The notes below the pieces were generated by a model. It was not told the DNA's origin, searched no databases, and was given only the letters and a program-made list of their open reading frames with translations. A DNA stretch of 64,000 nucleotides from Acidobacteriota bacterium (lineage in GTDB: Bacteria > Acidobacteriota > Thermoanaerobaculia > Multivoradales > Multivoraceae). This document shows, one piece after another, positions 63,614 to 64,000 of this stretch. The stretch is from the NCBI GenBank assembly GCA_029263415.1, contig JAJCXN010000009.1:248001-312000 (forward strand), read 5' to 3'. How positions within the stretch are numbered: the stretch's first letter is position 1; the number at the start of each line of letters is the position of its first letter. A program made the translations under genes and the position numbers.

Positions 63614-64000
63614 GACTCAGCACCTCCTCAGACAACTTGTAGTACTCAAACGCGCCGGACGACCTCGGTGCAAACGCGAAAATTGACTCCCGATAAGCCG
63701 GGCTCTCCTCTAGCCGAACGCTCCTGGTGATCACCGTGTCAAACAATTTGTCACCGAACACGTTCCGGATCTCCTTCTGGATATCTTTGGCCAGCAAGGT
63801 TCGCTTGTCGTGCAAAGTGATCACTGCTCCGAGGATCTGAAGTGCCGGATTGGATCGGACTTTGATCTTGTCGATGGTTTCGAGCAGGTCGTCAGTCCCT
63901 TCCAACGCGAAATAGCTGGACTGCACCGGGATCAGGACGTGAGATGCGGCGACAAGTGCATTGATGGTAATGATCCCCAAGGTCGGCGGCGTATCCAGGA
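63606..64000 (-). CDS. parA: chromosome partitioning ATPase ParA (Soj), partial
   Basis: Walker-type ATPase that partitions the chromosome with ParB. Only the C-terminal 131 residues lie inside the window; the 5' end, including the deviant Walker A, is beyond base 64000. Seen: LDTPPTLGIITINALVAAS (switch region), SYFALEGTDDLLETI and ITLHDKRTLLAKDIQKEIR. A TTG at 63980 lies within the conserved part and is not the real start. Stop overlaps the parB GTG by 8 nt, a usual parA-parB coupling. Confidence 0.95.
   Translation of the reverse strand, partial: LDTPPTLGIITINALVAASHVLIPVQSSYFALEGTDDLLETIDKIKVRSNPALQILGAVITLHDKRTLLAKDIQKEIRNVFGDKLFDTVITRSVRLEESPAYRESIFAFAPRSSGAFEYYKLSEEVLSRV

Noticed and set aside
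62735-64000. parS site near parAB
   Set aside because: No TGTTTCACGTGAAACA-like sequence was seen in or around the genes within the window.

Overview
The window is a chromosomal segment of a GC-rich Gram-negative bacterium with an LPS-bearing outer membrane: it encodes LptE, an LptF/LptG protein, a full Tol-Pal set and many lipoproteins. No phage, insertion sequence, CRISPR array or rRNA operon is visible. Lineage cannot be fixed by reading alone. Several features resemble Acidobacteriota or deltaproteobacterial/Myxococcota-type genomes: the large MoxR/DUF58/DUF4159/DUF4175 operon, ETF genes followed by a membrane Fe-S ETF:quinone oxidoreductase, and the Cys-containing Pal C-terminus. I lean to Acidobacteriota with low confidence.

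Layout. 1-3513: comEC, miaA and hfq, with overlapping miaA and hfq starts. 3553-8668: envelope lipoprotein with possible SLH repeats, membrane protein, isochorismatase-like hydrolase, secreted protein and a Ycf46-like AAA+ ATPase. 8748-26355: the most unusual region. One DUF4159 gene diverges from a run of eight genes, most of them tightly coupled: DUF4159, vWA/GATase-like membrane protein, C13/caspase-like protein with Ser at the nucleophile position, TPR-gluzincin metallopeptidase, third DUF4159, MoxR ATPase, DUF58 and BatA-like vWA protein, then DUF4175. 26510-27802: glyA, divergent from a TetR regulator whose likely operator overlaps its promoter. 28722-33969: etfB, etfA, etfD and a selenium-binding-protein-like lipoprotein. 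34189-36744: an ArsR-methyltransferase regulator of SahR type behind a clean promoter and palindrome, then ahcY. 37067-40805: LysM lytic transglycosylase, Nudix hydrolase, secreted protein and rsmD. 40879-41628 (minus): rex 30 nt downstream of tRNA-Leu(CAG), under a strong tRNA promoter. 41820-47502: RNase R, lipoprotein, der, MerR-type regulator and tRNA-Pro(GGG). 47799-50993: ribH, nusB, transglutaminase-like protein and lptE. 51479-58419 (minus): TrmH-family methyltransferase, tolQ, tolR, tolA/tonB, tolB, pal, ybgF/cpoB and rpsT. 58705-59844: metK. 59929-64000 (minus): a single-chain LptF-LptG fusion, parB and the 3' part of parA, cut by the window end.

Themes. Envelope biogenesis and maintenance dominates (Tol-Pal, LPS export, lytic transglycosylase, MoxR cluster). 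The S-adenosylmethionine cycle is represented by metK, ahcY and a SahR-like regulator. Fatty-acid or acyl-CoA electron flow is represented by EtfAB-EtfD under a TetR regulator. The rest is housekeeping RNA metabolism and chromosome partitioning. The best candidates for new biology are the MoxR/DUF4159/pseudo-C13/gluzincin operon, the LptF-LptG fusion, the SahR-type palindrome and the tRNA-Leu-rex transcription unit with a large palindrome at its start.
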